64,000 nt of DNA from the NCBI GenBank assembly GCA_011947345.1, contig JAAVTG010000525.1, positions 186,001 through 250,000 of the forward strand. The letters are read 5' to 3'. The notes beneath the pieces are model-generated. The model searched no databases. It was not told the DNA's origin and was given only the letters and a program-made list of their open reading frames with translations. Below are positions 22,522 through 32,747 of this stretch, piece by piece. Source of the stretch: Phytophthora quininea (taxonomy: Eukaryota > Oomycota > Peronosporomycetes > Peronosporales > Peronosporaceae). How positions within the stretch are numbered: the first letter of the stretch is position 1; the number at the start of each line of letters is the position of its first letter. A program made the translations under genes and the position numbers.

Positions 22522-22972
22522 GATCGCCTTTTCATTGTTGATCTTGCCTGTGATCTTAGCTTGTCAGAACCATTTACCAGGTGCGTGACGTTTCCAATAT
22601 CCGCGCGACTATCCTGGCAACAGATCCGTAGATCCCGGGTTGGATCCATACGCATTTATGCGTCAGGACCCCGGATCTTCGGGGTAAACTTCCTCATCCC
22701 CGGGAGTAAACCACCGATCCGGAGCGTGCTGCTTCCAGTAGCTCTTCGGTTCGTCTCGATCTAGATCTATTACCATTTGGGCATCCAATCTTGCAATTCG
22801 TCGACAGGGCGGAGACTCGACACAGCAGTAGTACTTCCCATGCGCAGATCACATGTATTATCGCGTGGATCTCGTAGATTACGTCGTGGATCTACCGATT
22901 TCTTGTTCACAAATGCATCGATGCAATACGTAGAGCGCTCGGCTCGTACCAGTTTCCAACCTGGCGAGCGTC

Positions 22973-23197
22973 CTAGTTTAACATCTTCTCAACAGCGGCG
23001 GGCAATATGCCTGCACGTTTAGTTGGGTTGTACCACTGGCGGATCTGGTTGTAAAACTCCTCCATAGGGCAGGATCCAACATTATGTAGCTCCCCACATC
23101 CTCGGCACACGAACAGGCAGCGATCCGATGGATGACCCTCCTCGCCCCACTTCTGGCACGTAAAACGTCTCCAGCAGCCTAGATCCAAATGCTTCAC
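22973..23197 (-). pseudogene. Gag zinc-knuckle fragment
   Basis: The 74-residue ORF contains FTCQKWGEEGHPSDRC, a C-x2-4-G-H-x4-C retroviral-type zinc knuckle, then a second Cys pair (FVCRGCGELHNVGSC). Such knuckles bind element RNA during packaging. The stretch between it and the protease (22522-22972) has no open frame, so the element is decayed. Confidence 0.65.
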
Positions 23198-23235
23198 GGA
23201 CCCACAATGCGAGCTACGATATAGATCTGATCCCT

Positions 23236-26200
23236 TGTCCTTCTTCGGTGCAGCGGGGCTGCGTAGCAGTGCACGTGCACAGAGGAAGACGTAGGACTCC
23301 CCGAGTCTGTCTCTTTAGGCGTCCCGCCTTCGGCTCTATACAAGAACCCCAGTACAGTCCCGTAAGTAGGCCCGCAGAGTCAGTGCTCCTTAAAACAAGC
23401 ATAACACTAATTAACTGCAAAAATAGAACCAATTTGAATTGTTTATCTGTCCTTGGTGTAAATGTACAGACTAAACTATGTAGCATAGTTAAGCTAAGAG
23501 ATATGTAGATGAGTGGTGGAGGACCAGACAATTACAGAGTCGAAACTCTATACACGGTTAAAGGTTTCGTTTAACCTCCAAAGTCAATGCACGGTTATGA
23601 CTTTCGTGTAACCCCGTTACATTGGGTCTTCTACGTGTCAATGTAATCCATTTCATCTTGCAAACCAACTTCAGGAAAACTCACCTCCCATACATATGAC
23701 TAACAAATTTATCCGGTCCTCTCAAGACCAAGCCAAAGCAACGCTCCGAGCTCACCAACCTGGAATATGACTCATTCGTCTTCCACCAACGAGCAATACA
23801 CACGGAAGGGTTTTTCTTCGGATGCAAATCCCATGTACGAGGAAACAATGACAAAGTGTTCTGCCGTGCAGTGTTGGATTGACAAGTTTCGTCTCGACTA
23901 GTGTTACAGAGGCAATTCGTGCGCAGGAGATCACCAAATACCATTTACAGCTCAATATTAAGTATATGATATTCACGAATGAAGGGAAGGGAACAGCTTC
24001 GTTCGCATTACATGGGACACGGATATTAAAGGAAACACCGTGATTGAAATTTGTGGCTGGAAGATAACCTTGCCCTAACCTGCTGTCATTCAATGAGACC
24101 AACAAGCTTAGTCAAGTTGGCTAAACAAAAGCCGATAACCTCAATCTCTCAACCAATATCACAAACAGGCAATTATCGCTTCCTCGTGGCACAACTCGTC
24201 CAAAGCCTCTTCGGTTAGGATAACATCCCATATCTTAATGCGGCGCGTTAGCATTTCAGGCTTGAGAGAGAAAATGTTCGATCAACCAAACAAAATTTGA
24301 GAATCACCACTAACTTGAATTCCGTCATTTTTGCTAGGCGACAGGGCTCCTTGTGCACTTGACTTTGCTGTCGCCGCTCTAGTTAGCAACCTGTATGTAC
24401 ATACTGGTTTGGTGGGCACGGTAGTCAATTGAGCAAGTGGAGAGGAAGTTACCTGCAGAAGAAAGCATGGCGACATGAGCCAGCACCGTGGGCACAATCT
24501 TGGGGCGGACACAAGGTGACATACTCCTCGAGAGACGCTTCACGCAGGCGACATTGCCACATATTTCACCAGACAATTTGTGGCTGGGAATAGCCGCGGC
24601 TCCAGAGATGCAAGAATCGTGAATATTGACACCAAACGCATCGAGTTTCCTGTCGTTGTAAACAATGGCAACCCACTGTCACATGACACGATGATTCGTT
24701 GCGCGTCCGATCAGTTCAACAACCGCTTCCACGAGGAATGTGCGTGGTGCCGAAAACCCAGTTTCTACATCCTCGTGGACGACGAATTTTGCGCGCTGAC
24801 TACGATCAGCATCGTAAACGATTACCTCCGCCTTGCCGTGCCATATGTGCTCGCGATGTGCGCGTGGAACGAAAGAGCTGACCCCCCGCCGAGCAAACCG
24901 TCGATGACGGAGCATGTATTGCCTCGCCAATAGCATTTACGCGGACTGGCCGGTGTTCCTGAAAATTACTCTACAGCCAGCAACCAAAAGCAACGCTAAG
25001 AAGCAAGAAGGGTGCTGGATGGGCGTGGTGGGAACTTTGGGTTCATCAAGCGCGGTGGTGAGTTTTGGAGATTCCATGCCTCTCAAGGGATCATTTGAAT
25101 ATGTTCAAAACGATACGAGTGTACCTTATGCTGCGCAATCTGACTGTGTGCCGGCGAACACTGCCGCGAAATTGACTTAATGGAAATAAATGAGCACTGA
25201 AACAACAGTCAAATCGCATTTTTATGAATTGTGTTTCATACACTGTTAAAAATAAATAACTCCGTCAATACGTTGTCCTCTATAGTGCTATTTTTACATG
25301 CATCACTTCAGCGACGTGGATATGACCTCCGTGAAGTACGTTAGAACACCGCAACCAAGATCATCACCGACGAAGGCAGCCCACAGTGTGGAGAGAGTCG
25401 TTTCACTTATAACGGGCTGAAAAGGCATTCATTGGATGAGAAATTGAAGTGTCTTTCGGTGGCACAGTACTTTTCGATACTTTGTAGTATTGCACATTCC
25501 GGTGCAAGGTACATTTCAGCAAAACGCTGCTTTGGATGCGTGGCTCTTGCGGCTTATGTCTCTGGCTGGAGAATTGGAACCGGCTGACTCGCACACTTTA
25601 TCTTTTTTACCGAAAAACTGTCGTAGTATGATTGCAGCACAGTATTTTATTGCAATTTCTTGATCCAAAACCTGACTAGACGACAGCAGTGGAGCAAAGC
25701 AGACGTTCCTAAAGGTCTTAGCTCTTCGAGGTGTGTATAATCGCGTTGGATACTAGGTACATTTTGTAGTCCACCAAGTGCTGGATGTCGGCAAACGCGT
25801 CGAGTCTGTGCGAGCCACGCGCCTTGCGGCGTGCCCTTCGTTTGATTGGCAGGTCCTACAAGTCGATTCCTGACTGAGATGGGGTCCCGCGTTTGAAAGA
25901 TTTGCTGTCTGTGAGAATTGAAGCGTTTTTACCTTTTGCTGGGGTTGCGCTGCTGACCGGCTGCCTAGAACGTCTCCTATCCGTCCAGCTTCGTCCTTGA
26001 CACCCTTTACAGCAACCAAACCTCCGCAGGTTCTGCTGGTACGATTCTGGAGCGTGACTGTACCGAAAATCACGTCTACTTATTGCTGTTGCAGTTTTTA
26101 TCGGACCACTGCGTCCTGCGCACTTGGTGGGGCTAGAGAATGCTGCTGAAGATCGTCTTGCACCGCTGGTTTAATTTATTTAGTCGCGGGAATAATTAAA

Positions 26201-26853
26201 AGTGTGTTGCTCTGTACACGCCGTTGTCGAAGCTTGTGGCCTTGATGACGCAGTCCCGCACCTTGTTCCAACGTCCAGCCTCCTTGTCTCCGATTCCCGC
26301 CCAGACGAAAACGCGAGTGGCTCTCGTTTTTGGCCGAAGCGCCCGTATCATTGATACAGGCGCCAGCTTTTGGGATGGGGGTCTTGTCGAGCGTCGCAAC
26401 GGTGGGATCCGCGCCGTCGAGTCTCTCGGTGGTGTGCGGCATCGTATCGTGCTTTCAGGCCAGCCGAATCACTGCGGGCACGCGCCAATTCTGCTCTTTG
26501 TGCGCGGCGGGCCCTCATTTCGATCATCGCCGCTAATCTGACCCGTTCGGACAGAAAAAGTTGAGCTACAGTACGGTTTCGTTGCCTGCTCTCTACAGAG
26601 GCGTCGACCACCGCATTGGCCCGAGGCACGCGTCTACAGGACACATTTCTTTCCTTTGGGCTCGCGCTGAGCCGAACCATGCAACCACACGGTATCACGT
26701 TGAAACACAAAAGGATGAACTAATGTCCAGGAGTCATCCCTTGGCACCTGAGAGCGAACACCTGCCCACCGACGGAAAGCGGTGGCGACCACCTCATTCC
26801 GCAATTCACCGGCAAGTCGACAGGTCTTCACAGCTCACCCCAAAGTCGAAGGA
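23236..26853. other. 3.6 kb of degraded repeat-like DNA
   Basis: No complete gene seen. The block is more AT-rich than its flanks, with short unrelated ORFs. One patch resembles a PIF/Harbinger transposase (listed separately). A minus-strand helical frame at about 26380-26640 (RRAQRAELARARSDSAG) has no start or partner and is not annotated as a gene. The last 200 bp should hold the promoter of the first MCO-ZIP gene. Confidence 0.5.
24580..25180 (+). pseudogene. PIF/Harbinger-like transposase remnant
   Basis: The frame from 24914 reads YCLANSIYADWPVFLKITLQ then KKQEGCW, which lines up with the conserved Harbinger DDE block (Y-L-A-D-x-I-Y-P-x-W-x-x-F followed by a K-x-x-Q-E segment). The expected RKDVERAFGVLQ that should follow is scrambled. 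The preceding ORF (24580-24933) has no recognised motif and may be the decayed upstream part. Confidence 0.45.
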
Positions 26854-29564
26854 ATGCTTTCCGCCGTCGCATTGGCACTGGGGGCGGCCGCCGTCATTTC
26901 GCCGGTCAATGCTCTCACGGATCTCAAGACCGACTGGGAGGCCTACGTTAGCAAGCTTCCTACTCCCGAGGTCATTGACATGACCCGCGGAGGCGCCATC
27001 GACATGCAAATGGGCCGTGCCAAACACAACTGGACCGAGGACGGATCCGTTGCCGGCGACGTCTACGGATACGGACTCACGAATTCGACCCCAACGACGC
27101 CCGGACCCACCATCAAGGTCGCAAGAGGAGTCCCCATCAACATCACCTGGCACAATGAGCTGGAGGCGCCGCATCTGCTGCAAGAGAGTGTCGAGTACAC
27201 CCTCATGGAGCAGGCTTCGTCCTGCTACCCGTACTGCGGTGTGCCAGTCGTCACCCACATTCATGGTCTCGAATCGCCACCCCGGTATGACGGTCTCCCG
27301 TATCTGTCGATCTACAAGAACCAGTCGCAAGAGATGGTCTACCTCAACAACCAGTCGGCCTCCACCAAGACCTACCACGACCACGCCAACGGCCTGACCC
27401 GTCTCAACGCTTGGGCGGGTCTTCTGGGCGTCTACATCATTGAAGACGCTGAGCTGGACGCGAAGCTCAACCTCGACATCGAGACGGATATCCCGCTCGT
27501 CATCGCCGACAGGCTCATCAGTAACTCCGGCAAGGTCTTGTACTCGGACGACAACTGCAACGCCGGCGCTACGCTGTGGGTGCCCGAGTCGTTCGGCTCT
27601 GTTAACACCGTCAATGGTGTCGTGATGCCCTACGTCGAAGTGCCACCGGCGCAAGTCCGTTTCCGCTTGGCTAACGTAGCCAATGCTCGTCACTACAACT
27701 TCACGGTGCCGTTTGCGGACAAGTGCAAGGTCATCGCCACCGATTCGGGCTACGTCGGGTCGCCGAGCGCACTCGATGAGAACCTTGTGGTGTTCCCATT
27801 CGAGCGTCTCGAGTTCGTGTGCGACTTCAGCGCTGACACCAACGGCACGACGTACGATCTCGAGGACAAGCAAACGTCCGACCAAGCCACTCCGTACGAC
27901 AACCGCGTCATGCAGATTCGTGTTGTGTCGAGTTTGAAGACCGACAGCATGGACGTCAAGGAGATCCCGTCATCTCTGACCCCATACAAGTCGCTCAAGT
28001 CACTGTACGAGGCTGGAGGCAAGGAGCGCACGCTGATTCTGGGAGAGATCGAGGCCTCACTGCTGTGCCCAAGCATGGGCCTGCTGCTCTATCGGTCGCA
28101 CCAGGTCAACGTGTCAGGAATTACGGGCCACCTGCATTGCACCAAGGGCACGGTCGAGAAATGGAACTTCCAGAACCCCACGGATGACCCGCATCCATTC
28201 CATTGGCACTTGGTGAATGCGCAGTGTGGAGAAACCGAGGAGACGATCAACACAAACGAACTCAAGGACGTCGTTGTCATCCCCAACGCCGGTGACCGAA
28301 AGAAGTCTACGATTACACAAGTCTGCTACGTGGCCTGCACTCCAGGTGATTATCTCCTCGAGGGGAATACCCGTGGAGCCAAGGAGTTCAACTTCGACAC
28401 CACCGACCCGTATGTGGCTCACTGCCACATTCTGGAGCACGAGGAGAACTCGATGATGAGTTGGTTCAACGTTATGGATGTAGACGACGGCTATGCAGAT
28501 GACAACGGGATCACCCCGGCACTCAAATCACTAACACTGTGATTTGGACGGCAATGGGCATGAGTGTGCTGGGTGGTCTCGCTACTACGCTATCGGTGTT
28601 GGTGATCTCTATCAAGCGTCTGAATTTCCTGGCGAGTCCGTTGGCGCTGTCGGTGGCGTTCGCTTTATCATCTGGTGTGATGTTATTTATCGGTTTGACC
28701 GACCTCTTCGGCGAAGCGTTAACGTTCTACCGAGCGCACTACACGACGGGTAATGTCGACCCCGAAGCGTACGAGAAGGGTGGCTCTACTTCCACTGGAG
28801 TGTGTGACGACGTGTGCAACGGCAATGCCTACTTGACAACATTGGCCGCGTTCTTCGGCGGCGTGCTGATCATTTTGCTTGTGGAGTTCGTTGTCCACAC
28901 CATCTTCGGGAGGAAAGAGGCTGCCGGGGAGAAGGCTAACGCTATCGGTCGCGCAGACGCCGACATGGAGGAAGGTGACAAGGCAATGTTCGCCTCTCCG
29001 GTCGAGAACAGTCCTACCGGTGTTCACAACGACATTGAAACCCCCGTCGGAGTCGAGTCGTCCAACTTGCTGGAGCCAAACAATGGGGCCAAGGAGGAAT
29101 ACCGTCGTGCCGGTGTCATGACGGGTATCGCCGTTGCCATCCACAACTTCCCCGAGGGGCTTGCGCTCTTCGTGTCGTCGCTGGCCGGACTCAAGTCGGG
29201 TATCGTCCTCTCGATTGGAATCATCATGCACAACTTCCCGGAAGGTGTCGCGGTTGCTGCGCCGGTTTATTACGCTACTGGTAGCAAGTTGGAGGCGTTC
29301 AAATGGACGGCTTTGAGTGGCATCGCTCAGCCACTTGGTGCTGGCATCGGCTGGGCCGCTGTTTCCGGCGGCATGAGTTACGCGCTCGAAGCCTCGCTGT
29401 ATGGTATCGTTGCTGGTATGCTCGTGTGCATCACAGTGAAGGAGCTGTTGCCTGGAGCGTACAAGTTCGACCCGAGTGGCAAGGCCTTCGTGATTTCGTT
29501 CTTCGGCGGCCTGGGTATCATCGCCCTCAGTATCATGGCGCTCAAGTACGCAGGCTCCAGTTAA
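26854..29564 (+). CDS. Multicopper oxidase - ZIP transporter fusion 1, frame-broken at the junction
   Basis: I choose ATG 26854 because it opens a signal peptide (MLSAVALALGAAAVISPVNA). The oxidase half (about 540 residues, CotA/bilirubin-oxidase type) has all four copper motifs: THIHGLESPP, TYHDHANGLTRL, HPFHWHLVNA and the T1/T3 motif HCHILEHEENSMM, plus many N-glycosylation sequons. TGA at 28540 interrupts, and the ZIP half continues in the next frame from 28539 with eight hydrophobic segments, two HNFPEG motifs (TM4 and TM5, ZupT-like) and a Cys pair in the TM2-TM3 loop (CDDVCNGNAY). Restoring one base near 28538 gives a junction of the same length as the intact fusion on the minus strand. 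Predicted extracellular oxidase plus divalent-metal importer in one chain of about 900 residues. The metal is not deducible. Confidence 0.87.
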
Positions 29565-29931
29565 ATCCAACTCGGTCTTTGTGAATAAGTTGTCGGCCCA
29601 ATACATAACACGAATTGCCATTCATCCGTTTCTAGCATCCCAACTACCGAAAACGGCAAACCTTCGGCTGTCCCCAGTAGCTGAAGTTTCAAGCATCACT
29701 ACGACGTCAGATTGGTCTAAGGCACGCGCTACACGTTATCACAGCAACGGATGGCAGCGGAAGTGAACCGCAACGGATGCAATATCAAATGCTAAGCCCC
29801 TCCACTGATGGTCGTCGAAACTGCTTGGTGCTAGCAGTTTCGACCAGCTATGAGGTAGACTTCGGACTTGGAGGGGTTCATTCCGTCTTTTCGTTCTTCA
29901 CCACACTACGTGTATTCAAGTGCAGACGGCC
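29565..29931. other. Spacer between MCO-ZIP 1 and 2
   Basis: About 370 bp containing the 3' flank of gene 1 and the promoter of gene 2, with a pyrimidine-rich stretch near 29885-29905 just upstream of the ATG. No coding evidence. Confidence 0.5.
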
Positions 29932-32646
29932 ATGCGTGTATCAGTTGCGGCTGCAGCTGTGGGGTTAAGCCTTGCAGTGGTGTTAGACCCGACCAATGCT
30001 CTCACGGATCTCAAGACCGACTGGAAGGCCTACGTTAGCAAGCTTCCCATTCCAGAAGTCATCGACATGACCCGCGGAGGCGCCATCGACATGCAAATGG
30101 GCCGTGCCAAACACAACTGGACCGAGGACGGATCCGTTGCCGGCGACGTCTACGGATACGGACTCACGAATTCGACCCCGTGACGCCTGGACCCACCATC
30201 AAAGTGTCCAAGGGAGTCCCCATCAATATCACCTGGTACAACGAACTAGAGTCACCGCACTTGTTTCAAGAAAGCGTCGAACTCACATTGACGAAGCAAG
30301 CATCGTCCTGCTACCCGTACTGCGGTGTGCCAGTCGTCACCCATATTCATGGTCTCGAATCTCCACCCCGGTATGACGGTCTCCCGTATCTGTCGATCTA
30401 CAAGAACCAGTCGCAAGAGATGGTCTACCTCAACAACCAGTCGGCCTCCACCAAGACCTACCACGACCACGCCAACGGCCTGACGCGGCTCAACGCTTGG
30501 GCGGGTCTTGTCGGCTTGTACGTGATCGAAGACACTGAACTGGACGCGAAGCTCAACCTCGACATCGAGACGGATATCCCGCTCGTCGTCGCCGATAAAC
30601 TTGTGAGCAATTCGGGCAAGCTGATGTACTCGGACGACAACTGCAATGAAGGCGCTACGCTGTGGGTGCCCGAGTCGTTCGGTACGGTCAACACTGTGAA
30701 CGGCGTGGTGATGCCCTACGTCGAAGTGCCACCGGCGCAAGTCCGTTTCCGCTTGGCCAACATAGCCAATGCTCGCCACTACAACTTCACGGTGCCGTTC
30801 GCAAGCAAATGTAAGGTCATCGCAACTGATTCAGGCTACGTGGGGGCGCCGAGTGCACTCGATGAGAACCTCGTGATGTTCCCATTCGAGCGCGTCGAAT
30901 TCGTGTGCGACTTCAGCAGCGATGCAAACGGCACGACGTACGAACTCATGGACAAGCAGACGTCGTCGCAGTCGACCATCTACGACGAGCGGGTGATGCA
31001 GTTCCGCGTTCTTTCCAGCTTGAAAACCTCTTCGATGACCAACCGTGCTATTCCGACTACGCTTACGCCGTACAAATCCCTGAAGTCACTGTACGAGGCT
31101 GGAGGCAAGGAGCGCACGTTGATTCTGGGTGAGATTGAAGCTTCTCTCCACTGTCCGAGCATGGGATTGCTGTTGTATCGATCGCACCAGGTCAACGTGT
31201 CGGGAATTACGGGCCACCTGCATTGCACCAAGGGCACGGTCGAGAAGTGGAACTTCCAGAACCCCACGGATGACCCGCATCCGTTCCATTGGCACGTGAT
31301 CAACGCGCAGTGTGGAGAAACTGAGGAGACGATCAACACAAACGAACTCAAGGACGTCGTTGTCATCCCCAACGCCGGTGACCGAAAGAAGTCTACGATT
31401 ACACAAGTCTGCTACGTGGCCTGCACTCCAGGTGATTATCTCCTCGAGGGGAATACCCGTGGAGCCAAGGAGTTCAACTTCGACACCACCGACCCGTATG
31501 TGGCCCACTGCCACATTCTGGAGCACGAGGAGAACTCGATGATGAGTTGGTTCAACGTTATGGATGTAGACGACGGCTATGCAGATGACAACGGGATCAC
31601 CCCGGCACTCAAATCACTAACACTGTGATTGGACGGCAATGGGCATGAGTGTGCTGGGTGGTCTCGCTACTACGCTATCGGTGTTGGTGATCTCTATCAA
31701 GCGTCTGAATTTCCTGGCGAGTCCGTTGGCGCTGTCGGTGGCGTTCGCTTTGTCGTCTGGTGTGATGTTGTTCATTGGTATGACCGATCTCTTCGGCGAA
31801 GCGCTGACGTTCTACCGAGCGCACTACACGACGGGTAGTGTCGACCCCGAGGCTTACGAGAAAGGTGGGTCGGCGGCTACCGGAGTGTGCAATAACACGT
31901 GCAACGGCAACGCATACCTCACAACCGTGGCGGCCTTCTTCGGCGGCGTGCTGATCATTCTCTTGGTCGAGTTCTTGGTACACGGCATTTTCAACAAGAA
32001 CAAGAAGAAGAAAACGCCACCGTCCGAATTCTCGGACATGAAGATGGAGGAAGGCGACGAGCACGGGATTGCTTCTCCGGCCGTCGACAGTCCGTGTAAT
32101 GACCATCCTCGAGAACTGGAGAGCCCAACAACTGCCGAAGAAGCCAATTCGCTGACACCAGCTCCGAAAGTCAAGGAAGAATATCATCGAGCAGGAGTCA
32201 TGACAGGTGTCGCCGTTGCCATCCACAACTTCCCCGAGGGGCTTGCGCTCTTTGTGTCGTCGCTGGCCGGACTCAAGTCGGGTATCGTCCTATCAATTGG
32301 AATCATCATGCACAACTTCCCGGAAGGTGTCGCGGTTGCTGCACCGGTCTATTATGCTACCGGTAGCAAGTTGGAGGCGTTCAAATGGACGGCTTTGAGT
32401 GGCATCGCTCAGCCACTTGGTGCTGGTATCGGTTGGGCTGCCATCTCTGGTGGTATGAGCTACGCACTCCAAGCTTCACTATATGGCGTCGTTGCTGGTA
32501 TGCTCGTGTGTATCACCGTGAAGGAGCTCATTCCTGGTGCCTACAAGTTCGATCCACGAGGGAAGGTGTTCGTGATTGCCTTCCTGATCGGGCTCGCGAT
32601 CATGGCTTTCAGTATTATGGCCTTGAAATACGCCGGGTCAAGTTGA
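29932..32646 (+). CDS. Multicopper oxidase - ZIP transporter fusion 2, frame-broken
   Basis: ATG 29932 opens MRVSVAAAAVGLSLAVVLDP, a signal peptide. Copper motifs match copy 1 (THIHGLESPP, TYHDHANGLTRL, HPFHWHVINA, HCHILEHEENSMM). A break at about 30178 (STP then TPGPT) fits one lost base. At the oxidase-ZIP junction (31620-31640) this copy has the same stop as copy 1 and is one base shorter still (GATTGG versus GATTTGG), together equal to two lost bases. The ZIP half has the HNFPEG pair and the loop Cys pair CNNTCNGNAY. Its cytoplasmic loop (31985-32190, KKKKTPPSEFSDMKMEEGDE) is quite different from copy 1, although the flanking TM segments are nearly identical. Tandem with copy 1, converging with copy 3. 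Confidence 0.87.
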
Positions 32647-32747
32647 TGCGAGACCTTCATCGTACACTAATCAAGCGATAGATTTCATTAAGAATCGATC
32701 AAACACATAAGCAATCTCCTCACTTTCATGCCATCCACGGCTCTGTA

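Larger units (their letters stand above)
19149..22610. repeat. Copy B of the 3.46 kb tandem duplication
   Basis: Second unit of the direct repeat. At the junction (about 19141-19156) retroelement sequence runs straight into TTCAGGTCGGGCGAGAGC, which in copy A is the middle of the H1 coding region preceded by Lys-rich tail codons. At the right end, about 22610, copy B continues into retroelement sequence absent after copy A (TATCCTGGCAACAGATCC). The simplest history is insertion of an element upstream of H1 and then unequal duplication from inside H1 to inside the element. Confidence 0.93.
20007..23235. mobile_element. GATC-rich retroelement (copy B, longer right end)
   Basis: Same content as copy A plus about 625 bp more at the right, including a Gag zinc-knuckle ORF. 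GATC density falls abruptly after about 23235, which I take as the element edge. The bases that follow (about 23260-23420) could be part of a terminal repeat, but I could not find a matching copy in the window. Confidence 0.6.

Noticed and set aside
26806..27885. 359-codon minus-strand ORF
   Set aside because: Antisense shadow of the first multicopper oxidase; a similar shadow exists over copy 2.
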